Shown here piece after piece: positions 5,839 through 6,844 of a DNA stretch of 6,844 bases. This DNA is from Actinomycetota bacterium (lineage in GTDB: Bacteria > Actinomycetota > Thermoleophilia > Gaiellales > Gaiellaceae). The DNA lies in the NCBI GenBank assembly GCA_013696595.1, contig JACCYG010000313.1:1-6844 (forward strand), read 5' to 3'. The notes beneath the pieces were generated by a model. That model ran no database searches. It was not told where the DNA came from and saw nothing but the letters and a program-made list of their open reading frames with translations. Every line of letters starts with the position of its first letter. The stretch's first letter is position 1. The position numbers and the translations under genes were made by a program.

Positions 5839-6449
5839 TGCTGGGGCGGCGGCAAGAAAGCTTCCGAACGTGCGCGGTGTGCCACCGGACGCTCCTCCTC
5901 GGGGAGCGCTCCTCGCGTTTCACGCCCGGCGACGACCGCTGGGTCGACGTGTGCGCGCTCTGCACCGACACGGCGAACGAGCACGGCTGGCTCAAGGAGG
6001 GGACGCCGACGACGCCGCTCATCGCCGAAAGCCCGAGACGGCGCAACCGCTTTCCGGGGCTTGGCCTGCTCGAGCGGCGCAGCGTGGAGCCCGAGCCCGT
6101 CGTCTCCGAACCGGTGCTACGCCGGCTCTCACCCGAAGAACACGCCCTGGTCGAGGCGGCCGAGCTCTACAACGTCAGCGCCTACAGCCGCACGATCGCG
6201 GGGATCGCCAAGAGTCTGGGCAGCGCGCGGGTGAGCATGCTCCCGCTGTCCGGTACGAACACCGAGATCGTGATCACGATCGCCTGGGACATCTCCTGGT
6301 ACCAGTACCGCGTGCTCTTCGATTCGTCCCAGCCCGTCCGCCTGGCGGAGCGCGGTCACGACGTCGCCGAGCTGGGCGAGCGGTTCAAGAGCTGGAACGC
6401 GCACCTCGACGAGCACGGCCGTCTGTCTCCCGACATCCCCAAGTTGTAG
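5838..6449 (+). CDS. Zinc-ribbon protein of unknown function, coupled to EF-G2
   Basis: I do not recognise a named family for this 203-residue protein. Its N-terminus carries two Cys-x-x-Cys knuckles, C12/C15 (FRTCAVCHRTL) and C39/C42 (VDVCALCTDTA), about 24 residues apart, the layout of a zinc ribbon. A Pro/Arg/Glu-rich linker (about 55-97) leads to a separate alpha/beta domain (about 98-195). That domain holds EEHALVEAAELYNVSAYSRT, an IAKSLGSARVSM helix-strand and the aromatic-rich strand ITIAWDISWYQYRVLFD. It then ends in helical segments (VAELGERFKSWNAHLDEHG). No signal peptide or membrane helix is seen. The ATG overlaps the EF-G2 stop by one base (TGATG) with GAAGG seven bases upstream, so the two are probably made together. 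A role linked to translation or ribosomes is an inference from that coupling only. Coding status is well supported by position, start context and the paired cysteines. Confidence 0.88.
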   Translation: MLGRRQESFRTCAVCHRTLLLGERSSRFTPGDDRWVDVCALCTDTANEHGWLKEGTPTTPLIAESPRRRNRFPGLGLLERRSVEPEPVVSEPVLRRLSPEEHALVEAAELYNVSAYSRTIAGIAKSLGSARVSMLPLSGTNTEIVITIAWDISWYQYRVLFDSSQPVRLAERGHDVAELGERFKSWNAHLDEHGRLSPDIPKL

Positions 6450-6494
6450 GGCGATGCGCGCCCGCGCCCGGTATACGGCCGCGACCGAGGCGAT

Positions 6495-6500
6495 TACCAT
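6495..6500 (+). promoter_or_regulatory. Probable -10 element of the DRR-protein gene
   Basis: TACCAT is followed by nine bases and the ATG at 6510. No Shine-Dalgarno is present in front of the start. The 60-base gap behind the zinc-ribbon gene is otherwise GC-rich without a clear terminator. Confidence 0.45.
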
Positions 6501-6509
6501 TCGATCCAG

Positions 6510-6734
6510 ATGATCTACTGCGTCGTCCCGCCGGAGCTCAACGACGAGCTCTTCGACCGGCTTGTCGAGCACTACAGCGACAATCCGAGCGTCACAGTGA
6601 TCCTCGACCGGCGGACCGGGCCCGATCGTCGCTCCGGCGACGAGTCGATCCAGGGCGGGAAGCGCCAGACGCGTGACCGCCGCCGCGCCCGCGTCCCCGG
6701 AACGTTTCCCCCCACCGACCCGCCGACGGAGTAG
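6510..6734 (+). CDS. Small Arg-rich protein with repeated Asp-Arg-Arg motifs, function unknown
   Basis: The 74-residue product has two parts. Residues 1-32 look like a small alpha/beta unit: strand MIYCVVPPEL, helix NDELFDRLVEHYSDNP, strand SVTVILD. From residue 33 it is a highly charged, probably disordered tail with three Asp-Arg-Arg triplets (33-35, 39-41 and 56-58), ending in a Pro/Thr-rich PPTDPPTE. Similar short proteins with DRR or ERR repeats occur as uncharacterised genes in other bacteria (general recollection, not searched). The basic tail suggests contact with nucleic acid or phospholipid, but nothing here proves it. The ATG follows TACCAT by nine bases with no Shine-Dalgarno. The gene ends three bases before the convergent acetyltransferase stop, with no terminator between them. 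Confidence 0.78.
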   Translation: MIYCVVPPELNDELFDRLVEHYSDNPSVTVILDRRTGPDRRSGDESIQGGKRQTRDRRRARVPGTFPPTDPPTE

Positions 6735-6737
6735 CGG

Positions 6738-6844
6738 CTAGAGCAAGTAGCGGTAGACGTTCGTCTTCCGCCGCTCGAAGCCGAGCCGCTCGTAGAGACG
6801 GTTCGCGGCCTCCCGCGACGGATGGGACGTCAGCTCGACCGCCC
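6738..6844 (-). CDS. GNAT-family N-acetyltransferase, C-terminal fragment (5' end beyond the window)
   Basis: Only the last 34 codons lie in the window. They read AVELTSHPSREAANRLYERL, then GFERRKTNVYRYLL, then TAG (complement of 6738-6740). The sequence V-E-L-T, then R-E-A-A-N-R-L-Y-E-R-L-G-F, is the classic end of a GNAT domain: the beta5 strand with the helix carrying Asn and Tyr (N-x-LY-x-x-LGF) near acetyl-CoA, then a final beta strand. These enzymes transfer an acetyl group from acetyl-CoA to an amine; the substrate cannot be told from this part. The VYRYLL ending suggests that the GNAT domain is C-terminal in the protein. It is convergent with the DRR-protein gene, and the stops are separated by only three bases. 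Confidence 0.85.
   Translation of the reverse strand, partial: AVELTSHPSREAANRLYERLGFERRKTNVYRYLL

Noticed and set aside
1..6844. Mobile element, CRISPR array, toxin-antitoxin pair or phage-defence system
   Set aside because: No direct-repeat array, transposase, integrase, nuclease or toxin motif was seen; the gene content and codon use are uniform and housekeeping in character.

Overview
The window is GC-rich chromosomal DNA with strong G/C bias at third codon positions. It carries ordinary bacterial housekeeping genes and nothing that looks mobile. The WhiG-like sigma factor, the G/A/R-rich proteins, the frequent GTG starts and the apparent leaderless transcripts point to an actinobacterium. 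A deep-branching lineage such as Thermoleophilia is my guess from protein style only, since no 16S rRNA or marker alignment is available here.

Left half, minus strand (2585 down to 1): a compact operon reading ispH, then a trans-polyprenyl diphosphate synthase, then an unrecognised protein that runs off the left edge. IspH makes IPP and DMAPP in the last step of the MEP pathway, and the prenyltransferase joins these C5 units into longer chains. The first two genes overlap by one base and the third starts 14 bases after the second. The third protein has an N-terminal helix, an Ig-like beta-rich domain and an Arg/Lys/Ala-rich tail.

Right half, plus strand: a 57-residue two-helix membrane protein diverges from ispH across a 69-base gap. 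It is followed by a FliA/WhiG-type sigma factor, then a strong GC hairpin. Next comes an EF-G2-type elongation factor G paralogue with altered GTPase motifs, overlapped by one base by a zinc-ribbon protein of unknown function. A 74-residue protein with repeated Asp-Arg-Arg motifs follows. At the right edge the C-terminus of a GNAT acetyltransferase converges from the minus strand.

Five genes that begin transcription units (ispH, the small membrane protein, the sigma factor, EF-G2 and the DRR protein) each have a TANNNT -10-like hexamer 7 to 12 bases before the start codon and no Shine-Dalgarno sequence. The two best-defined internal operon genes, the prenyltransferase and the zinc-ribbon gene, instead have a clear Shine-Dalgarno. 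This suggests leaderless or near-leaderless transcription for lead genes and coupled initiation for the followers.

I found no RNA gene, CRISPR array, insertion sequence, attachment site or origin, and no gene-free stretch longer than 300 bases. I do not see a clear new multi-gene system. The most open items are the EF-G2 plus zinc-ribbon pair and the third protein of the isoprenoid operon.
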